A DNA stretch of 64,000 nt from Stomoxys calcitrans. Lineage: Eukaryota > Arthropoda > Insecta > Diptera > Muscidae. This document shows, in pieces, positions 34,459 to 45,885 of the stretch; the first letter of the stretch is position 1, and each line of letters opens with the position of its first letter. The stretch lies in the NCBI RefSeq assembly GCF_963082655.1, contig NC_081552.1, positions 55,454,286 through 55,518,285 on the forward strand, given 5' to 3'. The notes under the pieces were generated by a model. It did not search any database. It saw only the letters and a program-made list of their open reading frames with translations, and had not been told where the DNA came from. Both the position numbers and the translations under genes were made by a program.

Positions 34459-34687
34459 TTGGGTTGTCCAAAAAGTAATTGCGGGTTTTTCATATAGTCG
34501 GCGTTGACAAATTTTTTCACAGCTTGTGACTCTGTAATTGCATTCTTTCTTCTGTCAGTTATCAGCTGTTGCTTTTAGCTTGCATTAGAAAAAAAGTGTA
34601 AAATTTGATTAAAGTTCATTCTAAGTTTTATTAAAAATGCATTTACTTTCTTTTAAAAAATCCGCAATTACTTTTTGGGCAACCCAA
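34459..34687 (+). mobile_element. mariner-derived MITE, copy 1 (229 bp)
   Basis: TTGGGTTGTCCAAAAAGTAA at the left, its inverted partner (ACTTTTTGGGCAACCCAA) at the right, and TA on both sides (34457-34458 and 34688-34689). It contains the 5' ~130 bp and 3' ~80 bp of the mariner at 57975-58925 with the coding part deleted. Confidence 0.9.
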
Positions 34688-34689
34688 TA

Positions 34690-35545
34690 TATTTCTTCAA
34701 TAGTCCCTTCCTTCTGCAATACCCCTCGTTATTTTGCTAATATTTTAAACATTTTTGGCCGGTATTGATGTTGATGAAATTCCATGTCAAACAAAATTGC
34801 ATAATTCAGTTTGCTGCATCATTCACTCATTATGCAATGTGTCAATCGCCTGCTACGCGGCTTTGAGTCCTCCAGAGAAATGAAGAGAGAGCGAGAGAAT
34901 TTGTTTTGTTTATTTGAATGTCGAAGCTTGGTTTAATAAAATAATTTTTGCTTTGTCACAACAACTTTTCACTTCGCTTACACCAACAAAGGATTTAATG
35001 GTTGTTGGGCTGGGTTAGAAATTTTGCAAACACATAAATTTTGTTACCGTAACTTTTCTAGCATGTTTGCAGTACATCCTTTCGCTGGCTCTCACCCCCT
35101 CTATCTGATTATTTTCCCAGATGGCCTTAATGCTTATCTGTCGGGGCGTTATGTTTTATGCGAAGAACAAATTTTGTTGATGTTGTTTTGGTGATTTATT
35201 TGTTGCATTTCCCCATTTTTGGCAAACATTGAACTTTTCCGAAATGTTTGTTTGTTTGTGTGCTGGCTCTGGCTCTGCCTCGGGGGCATAACGAGTTAAA
35301 AGGATAATTGTGTTTATACTTGTTGTTAGAAAAATGATAAAGGCTATTTGCATAACGACGACAACGAGAACTGCTACAGACAATCACAAAATATGTAGTT
35401 TAAGATGTTGCTGAGAAGGAGCAGAATGTGTGGCAGCAGCGGTCATATAAAAATTAAGAGAAACTCATTATTTTTGTGGTACATTTAATTTGCATTAAAT
35501 GCAAATTAAAAAATTTGATTTAAAATTTAAAAGTTGATTTAAAAT
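34690..35545. other. Unique island 4, no gene recognised
   Basis: Non-repetitive, with GAGAGAGCGAGAGAATTTG and Gln/His-codon-like words. ORFs 35156-35383 and 35196-35387 (-) overlap in different frames and have no domain I know. A candidate piece of host intron or regulatory DNA. Confidence 0.45.
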
Positions 35546-35647
35546 TTAAGTCCGCATTTTATGGAATTAAGACTCTATATAGGAAGATCGGTCTATATGA
35601 CAGCTATATCTACATAGTCTGATCTTTACTATATTAAGGTCGGATGT
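35546..35647 (+). mobile_element. Family C fragment
   Basis: One partial unit (GATCGGTCTATATGACAGC, GGTCGGATGTCGGAAGG) before the LINE begins. Confidence 0.5.
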
Positions 35648-35925
35648 CGGAAGGTTACCCGGCCGACACGGGATAACTATGAGCACCACACAGGGAGAAA
35701 CTTTGAGCTCCTACTTGTGTGGTGTCCATCGTTATCACGGGAAGCTACCGGGCGCGTCCACAGGTTGCGGATGGTCAAAAGCTCAGTTTTAATGTGGAGT
35801 AGCTGCAAATGCGGCCGCGGGCTGTCAGCGATTTTCGAGAGGAGAGTCTCAGTGAGGAGTCAGGTGGCACTGGCTCTTAATTAAATACTGAGTGCCAATG
35901 ATACTTGAGATGACAAGGCGAGATA

Positions 35926-36141
35926 TTGGCGCCTTTAAATAACCAATGGCCAACATTACCTTCTGTACCCAGGTTAGGGGCGGCTGGAGGCGAGCGTCGG
36001 ATCTTGGACCGAGCGGATCGCGCAATCCCACAAAACCCATGCGGTTGGGGCACTATGCCAGTAACCGGTCCCTGGAAAACTATGAGAAACAAAGGAATAG
36101 TAAAAACGGACCCCTCCAACATTGACGATCCACGCAATCGA
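35926..36141 (+). pseudogene. LINE N-terminal coding segment upstream of the insertion
   Basis: An open frame from ATG at 35926 reads LGAAGGERRILDRADRAIPQ, then WKTMRNKGIVKTDPSNIDDP, and reaches the insertion at 36142. If the A element is removed from AACAAG to GGTAT, the frame passes through a run of A's into the endonuclease reading that begins GACCATGATTTGCC. That supports it as the original N terminus. Its function is not known to me. 35648-35925 is the LINE leader. Confidence 0.6.
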
Positions 36142-37492
36142 AACAAGTAAAAGCGTGCTAAGTTCGGCCGGGCTGAATCTTATATACCCTCCACCATGGA
36201 TCGCATTTGTCGAGTTCTTTTCTTCTTTTCCCGGCATCTCTTCATAGGCAAAAGAGGATATATAAAAAGATTTGCTTTGCTATTAGAGCGATACCAAGAT
36301 ATGGTCCGGTACGGACCACAATTAGATTATATGTTGGAGACCTGTGTAAAATGTCAGCCAATTCGAATAAGAATTGCGCCCTCTGGGGGCTCAAGAAGTA
36401 AAATAGAGAGATCGATTTATATAGGAGCTGTATCGGGCTATAGACCGATTCAGACTATAATAAACACGTATGTTGACGGTCATGAGAGAATCCGTCGTAC
36501 AAAATTTCAGGCAAATCAGATAATAATTGCGACCTCTACAGGCTCAAGAAGTCAAGATCCCATATCGGTTTATATGACAGCTATATCAGGTTATTAACCG
36601 ATTTGAACCATACTTGGCACAGTTGTTGGATATCATAACAAAACACGTCGTGCCAAAATTCATTCAAATCTGATAAGAATTGTGCACTCTAGAGGCTCAA
36701 GAAGTTAAGACCCAAGATCGGTTTATATGACAGCTATATCAGGTTATAGACCGATTTGAACCATTCTTGGCACAGATGTTGGATATCATGACAAAACACG
36801 TCGTACGAAATTTCATTCCAATCGGATAATAATTGCGCACTCTAGATGCTCAAGAAGTCAAGATCCAAGATCGGTTTATATGGCAGCTATATCAGGTTAT
36901 GGACCGATTTGAATCATACTTGGCACAGTTGTTAGATATTATAACAAAACAGGTCGTGCAAAATTTCATTCCAATCGGACAAGAATTGCACACTCTAGAG
37001 GTTCAAGAAGTCAAGACCCAAGACCGGTTTATATGGCAGCTATATCAGGTTATGAACCGATTTGAACCATACTTGGCGCAGTTGTTGGATATCATGACAA
37101 AACACGTCGAGCGAAATTTCATTCCAATCGGACAAGAATTGCACACTCTAGAGGCTCAAGAAGTCAAGACCCAAGATCGGTTTATATGACATCTATATCA
37201 AAACATGGACCGATATGGCCCATTTTCAATACCAACCGACCTACACTAATAAGAAGTATTTGTGCAAAATTTCAAGCAGCTAGCTTTACTCCTTCGGAAG
37301 TTAGCGTGCTTTCGACAGACAGACGGACGGACAGACGGACGGACGGACAGACGGACGGACATGGCTAGATCGACAAAAAATGTCACGGCGATCAAGAATA
37401 TATATACTTTATGGGGTCTCAGACGAATATTTCGAGTAGTTACAAACAGAATGACGAAATTAGTATACCCCCCATCTTATGGTGGAGGGTAT
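36142..37492 (+). mobile_element. Family A element inserted in the LINE reading frame
   Basis: Begins AACAAGTAAAAGCGTGC and ends CTTATGGTGGAGGGTAT, followed by AAAAA. 5' ATACCCTCCACCATGG and 3' inverted partner present. Longest GTCY tract of the A copies (ACAGACAGACGG... at 37315-37365). Core TCAAGAATATATATACTTTA at 37393-37412. Confidence 0.9.
36600..37200 (+). repeat. 153-bp tandem array in family A
   Basis: AAACACGTCG and variants at 36641, 36794, 36947 and 37100, each exactly 153 bp apart. The overlapping ORFs (36833-37189 and others) are open because 153 is divisible by three, so the same frame repeats. They are not genes. Confidence 0.9.
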
Positions 37493-37860
37493 AAAAAGGA
37501 CCATGATTTGCCGATCTATAGAGAAGTTGCAGTATACGCACTGGCAGATGTATTAGAGAAGTACAAAGCAAATATTACCGCCTTACAGGAAGTGCGATGG
37601 TGACGGTGACGAACTAAACTACGACGGTGACGAACTATACTATAGCTGCCATAACACGAGGCATGAACTTGGCTGTGGATTTGTGGTTAGTCGGAGACTG
37701 AAACACCTTGTCTCAAGCTCTACTCCGGTGGGTGAGAGGCTAGTCACAATCCGCATAAAAGCCAAATTCCTTAACATCAGCCTTATTTGTGCCCATGCCC
37801 CGGCGTAACACAAGGACGAGCAGACCAAGGATATATTCTACAAGCGCCTAGAGAGAGAAT
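37493..37860 (+). pseudogene. LINE endonuclease remnant
   Basis: Reads DHDLPIYREVAVYALADVLE, then KANITALQEVRW. After a stop it reads LNYDGDELYYSCHNTRHELG and LVTIRIKAKFLNISLICAHA, the core strands of an APE-type LINE endonuclease. In-frame stops occur at the TGA after LQEVRW and the TAA after CAHAPA. It would nick the target for reverse transcription. Here it is dead. Confidence 0.75.
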
Positions 37861-37959
37861 ATGACCGCTGCCCAGCCCCGCCCCACGAAGATAGGGAAGG
37901 AAGACATTTTTGGCCCAACATTTGAAAAGTTTAGCCTCCACGAGATAACGTCCGATAAT

Positions 37960-39240
37960 GGGTTGAGGCTGATTTAGGCTGGTTATCCGCTGAACTATTT
38001 AAGACCGGAGGCGACACGCTGATAAGGCGTATGCATCAGTTTATCTGCGCAATCTGGCTAGAAGAACGCTTACCCGATGATTGGAACCTCAGCATACTAT
38101 GTCCCGTACACAAGAAAGGAGGCAAGACGAAATGTGCCAACTTCAGAGAAATAAGTCTCCTCCCCATAGCATCCAAGATACTCTCGAGCGAACTGTGTGA
38201 AAAAAATTAAAGCCTTAAGTCACTGAGAAAATTGGGCCCTATCAATGCGGTTTAGACCTGGTAAATCCACCCTGGATCAGATATTCCCACTGCGCCAAAT
38301 CCTGGAAAAGATCCGAGAAGGACAAATCAACACCTACCAACTCTTTGTTGACTAAAAAGCCCCTTTCGATAGTCCTTTGCGTTCAAAGGTATTTAAAGCC
38401 ATGTCTGAGTTTGGTATCCCTGCAAAATTAATAAGACTCTGCAGGAAGACACTTGCTGATACGCGTTCCTCAGTAAGAATAGGAAAGAATTTTTCCGAAC
38501 CATTTAATACTAAACGAGGTTTCAGACAAGGAGACAACCTATCGTGTGATCTCTTTAATATCCTGCTGGAGAAGATTATACGATTATATACTCACAAGAG
38601 AACACATGCTACTCGCCTACGCCGACGACATCGATATCATAGTAACTGCTGCCTTTAAAAGATTCGAAAGAGAGTTAGTGAAAATGGGTCTGGTAGTAAA
38701 TGGAGATAAGACGAAATGGATGGTTTCAACTCCCAAAACGCCTTGTACAACAGAACAGATAAATAAAATGGAAACTTTGATATAGTCAGCAACTTTATCT
38801 ACCTCGGCACCGCCGTAACCGAAACGAATAACACCAGTTTTGAGATAAAGCGAAGAATAATTTTGGCAAACAGTTGCTACTTTGGACTAAGTAAGCTGTT
38901 TAGAAATAAGGCCACCTCTCGACAGACGAAGACTACACTTTACAAGACACTGATACTACCCGTGCTGTTATATGGTTCTGAGGCATTAGTTCCTGTGAAA
39001 GCAGATGAGTGCTTGGATTATTTGGGAGAAAGGTTTTTCGTAAAATATATGGACCAGTTTGCGATAATGGAGAATATAGGCGACGTATGAACCACGAGCT
39101 GTATGACGACGAAAACACAGTTACACGCATCAAAATACAACGGCTGCGTTGGCTAGGTCATGTTGTCAGAATGGATGAAGAAGCTCCAGCAAACCGGGTA
39201 GACCAAAAGCCCGGATATTGGGAGGCTTACAGCAGTTCAC
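37960..39240 (+). pseudogene. LINE reverse transcriptase remnant
   Basis: Fingers: IWLEERLPDDWNLSILCPVH and KKGGKTKCANFREISLL. Palm: IRLCRKTLADTRSSVRIGKN, then the YADD catalytic box at 38618-38629 (LLAYADDIDII). Thumb: KTTLYKTLILPVLLYGSEAL. C terminus: FGRKVFRKIYGPV, RIKIQRLRWLGHVVRMDEEA. At least four frameshifts or stops break it. The catalytic Asp pair is retained in the remnant. The end is set where family C/A sequence resumes. Confidence 0.8.
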
Positions 39241-39471
39241 TGTTTTAAATTTTAGCCAAATCGGATAATAATTGCGGCTTTTATGGTTTTAAGACCCTAA
39301 TCGGTCTATATGGCAAGTATATCTATATATTCAGGTTAAGAATCGATTTAGAAGACAAGATCCCAGATTGGTTTATGTGGCAGCTATATCAGCTTATTTA
39401 CTGAGTTGAACCATACTTAGCATAGTTGTTGGAAGTCATAACAAAACATCTCATGCCAAATTGGCATGAAT
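39241..39471 (+). mobile_element. Fragments of families C and A
   Basis: 39241-39345 has a C-like unit (CGGATAATAATTGCGGCTTTT). 39346-39470 has an A unit (TTTATGTGGCAGCTATATCA, AGTCATAACAAAACA). Neither has termini. Confidence 0.55.
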
Positions 39472-39955
39472 ATACCCTCCATCGAAGGAAGGGGGTATAT
39501 TCATTTTGTCATTCCGTTTGCAACACATCGAAATATCATAATAAATATGACCCAGATCATTTCCGACCCTATAAAGTATTTATATTCTTGATCAGCGTAC
39601 AAATCTAAGACGATCCAGACATGTCCGTCCGTCTGTCCGTCTGTCTGTTGAAATCACGCTACAGTCTTCAAAAACAGAGATATTGAGCTGAAATTTTGCA
39701 TATATTCTTTTTTTGTCCATAAGCAGGTTAAGTTCGAAGATGGCCTATATCGGACTATATCTTGATGTAGCCCCCAAATAGACCGATCCGCCGATTTAGG
39801 GTCTTAGGCCCATAAAGGCCACATTTATTATCCGATTTTGCTGAAATTTGGGACAGTGAGTTGTGTTTGGCCCTTCGACATCCTTCGTCAATTTGATCAG
39901 ATCGGATCAGATTTGGATATAGCTGTCATATAGACCGATCCTCCGATTAAGGAGG
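39472..39955 (-). mobile_element. Family B 3' part
   Basis: 3' terminus ATACCCTCCATCGAAGG at 39472, with (TA)n, TTCTTGATCAGCG and the GTCY tract at 39620-39650. Two units, then it breaks into Helitron E sequence. Confidence 0.75.
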
Positions 39956-40652
39956 ATGGTGAAAATATATCAGCATTTTTTTCCCATATATATCCATATA
40001 TCATTTATTTGGACCCCCTATTGCCATTGGCCTCAAAATTGGATATGAAATTCGTTTTCTAATCTCAAATACCATTCAGTTAAATCCCTAAAAACTATGA
40101 ATATCGAGCTCCACTGTCTTGAAGACCCAAATTGTCTTGGTAAACAAATACGTCTTATTTGGTGGTTGTTATGGCGGTGGGACGTCCCCTAGACAGTTCG
40201 TCCCGAATACTGATATCAGATTCATGCTCTACTCCCAAATACCTTTCATATGAGCCCCATTTTTCCATAGTCGGCAAACATGACCCGTTTGGGGGGTATT
40301 TTGGGGAATGGGGCGGCCACTCAGTGATTTGGCTTTGAAAGTACAATATATATCAGATTCGTGTTCTATTTTAAAAAACATCTTATTTGAGTTTCATATT
40401 GCAATGATCAGCAAATACTTCCTATGTGGGTGGTGTTATAGGGGTGGGGTGGCCACATTTCTTGAATATTGATATCAGATTCGTTCCTTATTTCCAAAGA
40501 CTTTTCAGTTGAGCCTCAGATTTCTATGGTCGTAAACTTGTCCGATTTTGGGGTGTTTTGGGGTTGGGGTGGCCCCCCAAACAATTGGTCTGACAATTGG
40601 ATATCAAATTCTTTTTCTAATCTTAAATACCTTTCATTTGGGTATCCTATTG
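39956..40652 (-). mobile_element. Helitron E internal fragment
   Basis: Minus-strand E units (GGACGTCCCCTAGACAGTT, AAATACCTTTCATATGAGCC). It ends at TATTGCCATG, where a B GTCY tract begins. Confidence 0.7.
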
Positions 40653-42033
40653 CCATGTCCGTCCGTCTGTCCGTCTGTCTGTTTAAATCACGCTACAGTC
40701 TTTAAAAATAGAGATATTGAGTTGAAATTTTGGACAGACTTTTTTTTTGTCCATAAGCAGGTTAAGTTCGAAGATGGGCTATTTCGGACTATATCTTGAT
40801 ATAGCCCCCATACAGACCGATTGACCGATTTAGGGTCTTTGGGCCATAATAGCCTCATTTATTATCCGATTTTGCTGAAATTTGGGACAGTGAATTGTAT
40901 TAGGCCCCTCAACATCCTTCGTCAGTTTTGCCCAGATCGGCCCAAATTTGGATATAGCTGCCATATAGATCGATCCACCGATTTAAGGTCTTAGGTCCAT
41001 AAAAGACACATTTATTATCCGATTTATCTGAAATTTGGGACAGTGAGTTACGTTGGGCCCTTCGAAATTCTCCTTCAGTTTTGCCCAGATCGGTCCAAAT
41101 TTGGATATAGCTGCCATATAGACCGATCCTAAAATTTAAGGTCTAAGGCCCATAAAAGCCACATTTATTATTCGATTTTGCTGAAAATTAGGACAGTGAG
41201 TTGTGTTGAGCCCTTCGACATCTTTCGTCATTTTGACCCTGATCGGTTCAGATTTGGATATAGCTGCCATATAGACCGATCTCTCGATTTAAGGTTTTGG
41301 GCCCATAAAATGCCCATTTATTGTCCGATATCGCCGAAATTTGGGACAGTGAGTTAGGTTAAGCCCCTTGACATAGTTCTGCAATATCGCACAGATCGGT
41401 CTAGATTTGGATAAAGATGCCGTATAGACCGATATCTTGGTTTTAGGTTTGGGGCCATAAAAGACGCATTTATTGTCCGATGTCGCTGAAATTTGAGACA
41501 GTGAGTTTAGTAATGCTCTTCGACGTCCTTCTTCAATTTGTTCCAGATCGGCCCAGATTTGAATATAGCTGCCATATAGACCGATTTCTTGATTTAAGGT
41601 TTTGGGCCAATAAAACGCATTTATTCCGGAATTTGGGACAGTGCTTTGTGTTGGCTCATCGACATTTTGCTGCACCTTGGCCCAAATCGGTCCAGATTTG
41701 GATATAGCTGTCATGTAGACCGATATCTCGATTGAAAGTCTTTGCCCCATAAAAGCTGTATATATAATCCGATTTCACTGAAATTTGCCACAATGACTCA
41801 TGTTAGGCTTTTCGACATCCGTGTCATGTATGGTTCAGATCGGTTTAGTTTTAGATATAGCCACTATACTGATTAGTGTTTGGTCCAAATCGGAACATAT
41901 TTTGATATAACTGCTATGGGACATAAGGTATGAAATTTTCACCGAATTTTTATGAAAGGTGGTTTACACATATGCCAGAGGTAATGGGTACCCAAAGTTA
42001 GGCCCGGCCGAACTTATCGCCTTTTTACTTGTT
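40653..42033 (-). mobile_element. Family B lacking the 3' terminus
   Basis: Begins inside the core at CATGTCCGTCCGTCTGTCC. ~153-bp units (GGACAGTGAGTT-type) run to about 41840. Complete 5' end at 42033. The 41289-41750 ORF is an open reading of the units. Confidence 0.8.
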
Positions 42034-42696
42034 TTGTTTGTTCCGTATATACTCAAAAACGACTGAACCGATTTTCATTACACTTTCACAGATGGTAGAG
42101 TTTGAGCCCTCGGCGAAAATAGGGTATTAAATTTTTTGATATCCGCAGGGTGACCCTCACACAACACACACAGGAGGACCTGTTGATCTTTAAGAATGTG
42201 GTATCCCAAGTGGTCGCTTTGAAATATAATTTTGAATGTAGACAACCAATACAAAACAATTAATTAGTGTGAAAGATTGACATTAAGGGGCTCAAACAAA
42301 ATCGTAATATATCACTTCAGGGTCCGCCTCTAAACTCTGTTTAAGCCGGTCAAGATAAATAATAGGTATTTGATAGTAGAAAACGAATTTGATATCCAAT
42401 TTTGAGCCCAAATGTTTGGGGCTCGTGTCACCCCATAAGCTCCCCCTAAACCAATGGCAATTGGGGCTCAAAAAAAAAAATAGTTTTTGGGAGTGGAGTA
42501 TGAATCTGATATCCATTTTCGGGGCAAATACTTTGAGTACTCCAATCCACCAACAAATCCAAGGTAATGAAGCAGATCTAACATCCGAACTTTAATGGGC
42601 GGACCCTCCCCTTACCCTATTTTCAAAAACGCCAGGTCTCAGAGATGGGTGGGGCGATTTAAACAAAATTTAGTTTGTTTACAATAACTTAAAAAA
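42034..42696 (+). mobile_element. Rearranged Helitron E/E2
   Basis: A 5' leader (TTTGTTTGTTCCGTATATACTC, CGACTGAACCGATTTTCATT) to about 42170, then unassigned DNA. E units follow at 42360-42560 (GAAAACGAATTTGATATCC), and a second leader piece (GGCGGACCCTCCCCTTACCC, GCCAGGTCTCAGAGATGG) at 42600-42670. Confidence 0.6.
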
Positions 42697-42698
42697 AA

Positions 42699-43060
42699 AA
42701 CAAGTAAAAGCGTGCTAAGTTCGGCCGGGCCGAATCTTATATACCCTCCACCATGGATCGCATTTGTCAAGTTCTTTTCCCGGCATCACTTCTTAGGTAA
42801 AAAAAGGATAAACGAAAAGACTTGCTCTGCTATTAGAGGAATATCAAGATATGGTCCGGTTCGGACCACAATTAAATTATACGTTGTAGAGCTGTGTAAA
42901 ATGCCAGCCAATTCGCCCCCCTTTGGGGGCTCAATAAGTAAAATAGAGAGATCGATTTATATGGGAGCTGTATCGGGCTATAGACCGATTCAGATCATAA
43001 TAAACATGTATGTTTATTATGATCTGAGCCTCAAGACCCAAGATCGGCATGATCCGATTT
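42699..43060 (+). mobile_element. Family A 5' part
   Basis: AACAAGTAAAAGCGTGC, palindrome, ATACCCTCCACCATGG, then GAGATCGATTTATATGGGAGC. It is cut near 43060 and passes into B sequence at the shared word TCCGATTTGGACC. Confidence 0.75.
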
Positions 43061-43867
43061 GGACCAAATATTAAAAAAGTAAAAGTCATTGTTCAATTGT
43101 ATATAACAAAATATTGATATTTTTAGTAGCTATATCTAAAAATAAACCGATCTGAGCTATATACGACAAGGATATCGAAAAGCATAACATAAGTCAATGT
43201 GTCAAATTTCAGTGAAATCGGATTAAAAATGCGCCTTTTATGGGGCCAAGACTTTCAATCGAGAGATCGGTCTATATGGTAGCTATATGCAAATCTTGAT
43301 CGATCTCGACCAAATTGCAGATATATGTGGAGGGGCTTAATTTAACTCTTTCTTCCAAATTTCGGTAACATCGGACAATAAATGCTCATTTTATGGGCCC
43401 AAAACATTAAATCGATCTATCGGTTTATATGGCAGCTATATCCAAATCTGGACCAATCTGTACGATAATGCAGAAGTATGTCAAGGAGCTTAACTTAACT
43501 CACTGTCCCAAATTTCGGCGACATCGGACAATAAATGCGCCATTAATGAGTCAAGACCCTAAATCGAAGGATCGGTCTATATGGCAGCTATATCCAAATT
43601 TGGATTGATCTGAGCCAAATTGACGGAGAATGTCGAAGGGCCTAATACAACTCACTGTCCAAAATTGCAGTAAAATTGGTTAATAAATGTGGCTTTTATG
43701 GGCCTAAGACCCTAAATCCGAAGATCGGTCTATATGGCAGCTATATCCAAATCTGAACCGATCTGGGCAAAATTGACGAAGGATGTCGAAGGGCCTAACA
43801 CACCTCACTGTCCCAAATTTCAGTAAAATGAAAAATGAATATACCCCCATCATTCGGTGGTGGGTAT
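43061..43867 (+). mobile_element. Family B without 5' end or GTCY core
   Basis: Units from TTTTTAGTAGCTATATCTAA to CAGTAAAATG, then a jump to AATGAATATACCCCCATC and the terminus GGTGGTGGGTAT. The deletion removes the whole core, about 200 bp compared with 48090-48304. Confidence 0.75.
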
Positions 43868-44085
43868 AAAAAATTTTATCCTTATTTAGGATTGGTTATC
43901 TAAAGGGTCGCCCCATCTCCAAAGCCAGCCAAATTGAATATAAACCAATAATGACAATATCGGACTCAAATGGAATCCACTTCAACCCCAATACCGGACG
44001 TATTTACCGACCACGTGAACGTATAGGTCTCAGATAAAATAAGAGAGTGAAAGAGGGCGCAGCGTAGCGGGCCCTGTCCAGCTAG
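43868..44085 (+). mobile_element. Helitron E 3' part
   Basis: Ends GCGGGCCCTGTCCAGCTAG followed by T (44086), a proper Helitron 3' terminus. Confidence 0.7.
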
Positions 44086-44338
44086 TATCAATATATAGTC
44101 CGATCCATATTTGAGGCAGATGTCGGGAGGCATAAAGCAACTCACTGTTTAAAATTTTAGCGAAATCGGATAATAATTGCGGCTTTTAATTCATGATTCA
44201 TTTTTAAGTCGGATATAGGGAGATTTAAAAGAACTCACTGTTTCTAATTTCATGGAAATCTGATAATAAATTCTCCTGTTACGGGCTTAAGACCCTAAAC
44301 CGCCATATCGGTCTATATGTAAATATTGTCCGATATAA
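44086..44338 (+). mobile_element. Family C fragment
   Basis: TATAGTCCGATCCATATTTG, CAGATGTCGGGAGGC and GAAATCGGATAATAATTGCG. It ends where the LINE fragment begins. Confidence 0.55.
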
Positions 44339-45885
44339 GTCATGTTCGGTTTGAGTATTGGGGCCACAATACCATATAGCAGTATAGGTCTGACAACTAC
44401 AGTATATACCCAGTACATTTCGCTCGGTCTAAACCCCCAACCTTTGGGGTTGGGTCTCTTGCAGGTGTATAGAGAAAGAGTTGACTTTCCAAAAACATCC
44501 TGGTATTTTGCGCTTTCTGTAAATGGAACATGCTCCCCTCCCAAGGAGACGGGTGCTCTTGCTGAAAAGAACTACTTCTGTCATGCACGGATTTGTACCT
44601 AGACCACTTTCGGTAGCTCACTTCGCTGTTGCATGTAGAGCTTCCTGAAGTATATATCTTAGAGGACTGGGAACTTTCCCCGAACCGCAATTACCATGTC
44701 ATCAGCATACCCGACCACTTTTACACCTTTTTCCTCCAGAGGCAACAATATATTGTTCCAAAGTAGAGGAGACAGTACATCTCTTAGTAAGTAATACCTA
44801 GAAACTCCAACTCCTTCATGATTGACATCGGCTTTACATTATTGAAAGCAGCTTCAATGTCAAGAAATGCTGCCATTGTATATTCATTGATAGCGAGAGA
44901 ACCCTCTAGGTAGCCGACCTAGTGGATTTGCTTTTACTATGTGCATGCTGCTGCCGCGGCAGGAGGCTATCTATGTATGTTTCTATCAACCTCTCAAGAG
45001 TCTTCAGCGACAAACTAATGGGACAAAAATCTTTTGCCTTCGTGTGGTAGGGTTTTCCTGTTTTCGGAATGAAAATGACTGTCGTGTCCACCTCCATCCC
45101 ACAGGTATATATGACATTCTGATACAAGCAGAGTATATCTCCCTAAGCCAGGGAACCAGTCTATCAGACACAGCTTGTAATTCAAACGGTGATAGATCAT
45201 CAGGGCCTGACGACTTAAAGGAGTCTAATCTCAAACAGAATTTCCTTACTAACCTCCGACGAATGCATACCAGTGACAACCTCTTCTGGCACCACGTTGT
45301 CTGTTGGAGAATTTCCCGGGAAATGTGTATCAACGAGTAGTACATTCTCTGACTATATACTCCATCTTAATAGGTCTAGAGGACAGAATCATCCTTAGCC
45401 TAGAGACGTCAGATGTATTCTCCACGGAGCTGAAGAATTCTACCCAGGATTTGTTCTGAGCCTTACTCAGCTCGCCCTTATATTTTCTTAGCTTAGCCTT
45501 GTAGATGTCCCAATCGTGTGGTGCTCTTGTGGCTTCGCCCTGTCGAAGAGTTTTCTACAGTCCCTCTTTAGACCAACCAGCTCTGGGGTCCATCATGGCG
45601 GTCACTGTTTTGCCTCTTGGCTTGGCACTAGGACACGCTGACATAATCGAGTCATTCAGGGCCTTCATGATCCGTTTGACCATTACGTCTATATCCTGCA
45701 CAGTTGCCACTTTCTTTTCTGGTCTAGAAGAGACAGACGTGCACAATTTGTGCCGAAATTTATCCCAATCCGCCTTTCTTTTGTTTAGCCGAGGGACCAC
45801 TACTTCATTATTTTCTAGAAAGCTGATAATAATATAACGGTGATCAGAGAAGCTATGGTCATCCAACACTTCCCAGTCGCATATT
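44339..45885 (-). mobile_element. RNase H-type LINE, second copy: endonuclease end plus RT
   Basis: Same group as 15950-19720. This copy keeps the endonuclease C terminus and most of the RT, the region deleted there, and lacks ORF1 and RNase H. Its limits are where family C (44338) and Helitron E (45886) text resumes. Confidence 0.75.
44345..45885 (-). pseudogene. LINE ORF2 remnant: endonuclease C terminus and reverse transcriptase
   Basis: From the 5' side on the minus strand: DWEVLDDHSFSDHRYIIIS (SDH endonuclease motif); NKRKADWDKFRHKL; then the RT start, SSGPDDLSPFELQAV and WLREIYSACIRMSYIPVGWR. It continues with ISLSLKTLERLIETYIDSLL and AFLDIEAAFN, whose Asp is the first RT catalytic residue. 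The YADD box is coded at 44698-44709, and thumb VVRPILLYGIV lies near 44380. Multiple frameshifts break it. Confidence 0.75.

Larger units (their letters stand above)
35648..39240 (+). mobile_element. RTE-like non-LTR retrotransposon, split by a family A element
   Basis: 5' region 35648-36141, family A insertion 36142-37492, then endonuclease and reverse transcriptase remnants to about 39240. The RT ending (FGRKVFRKIYGPV, QRLRWLGHVVRM) and the endonuclease start (ALADVLEKYKANITALQEVR) are like the RTE-type endonuclease-reverse transcriptases annotated in insects (often mislabelled craniofacial development protein 2). It has no RNase H, unlike the 15950-19720 LINE. It has many stops and frameshifts and is inactive. 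Confidence 0.75.

Noticed and set aside
36833..37189. Repetitive 118-codon ORF (LDAQEVKIQDRFIWQLYQ-like repeats) that could pass for a repeat protein
   Set aside because: The 153-bp unit is a multiple of three and happens to be open in one frame. The same DNA is non-coding, with stops, in other copies and strands.
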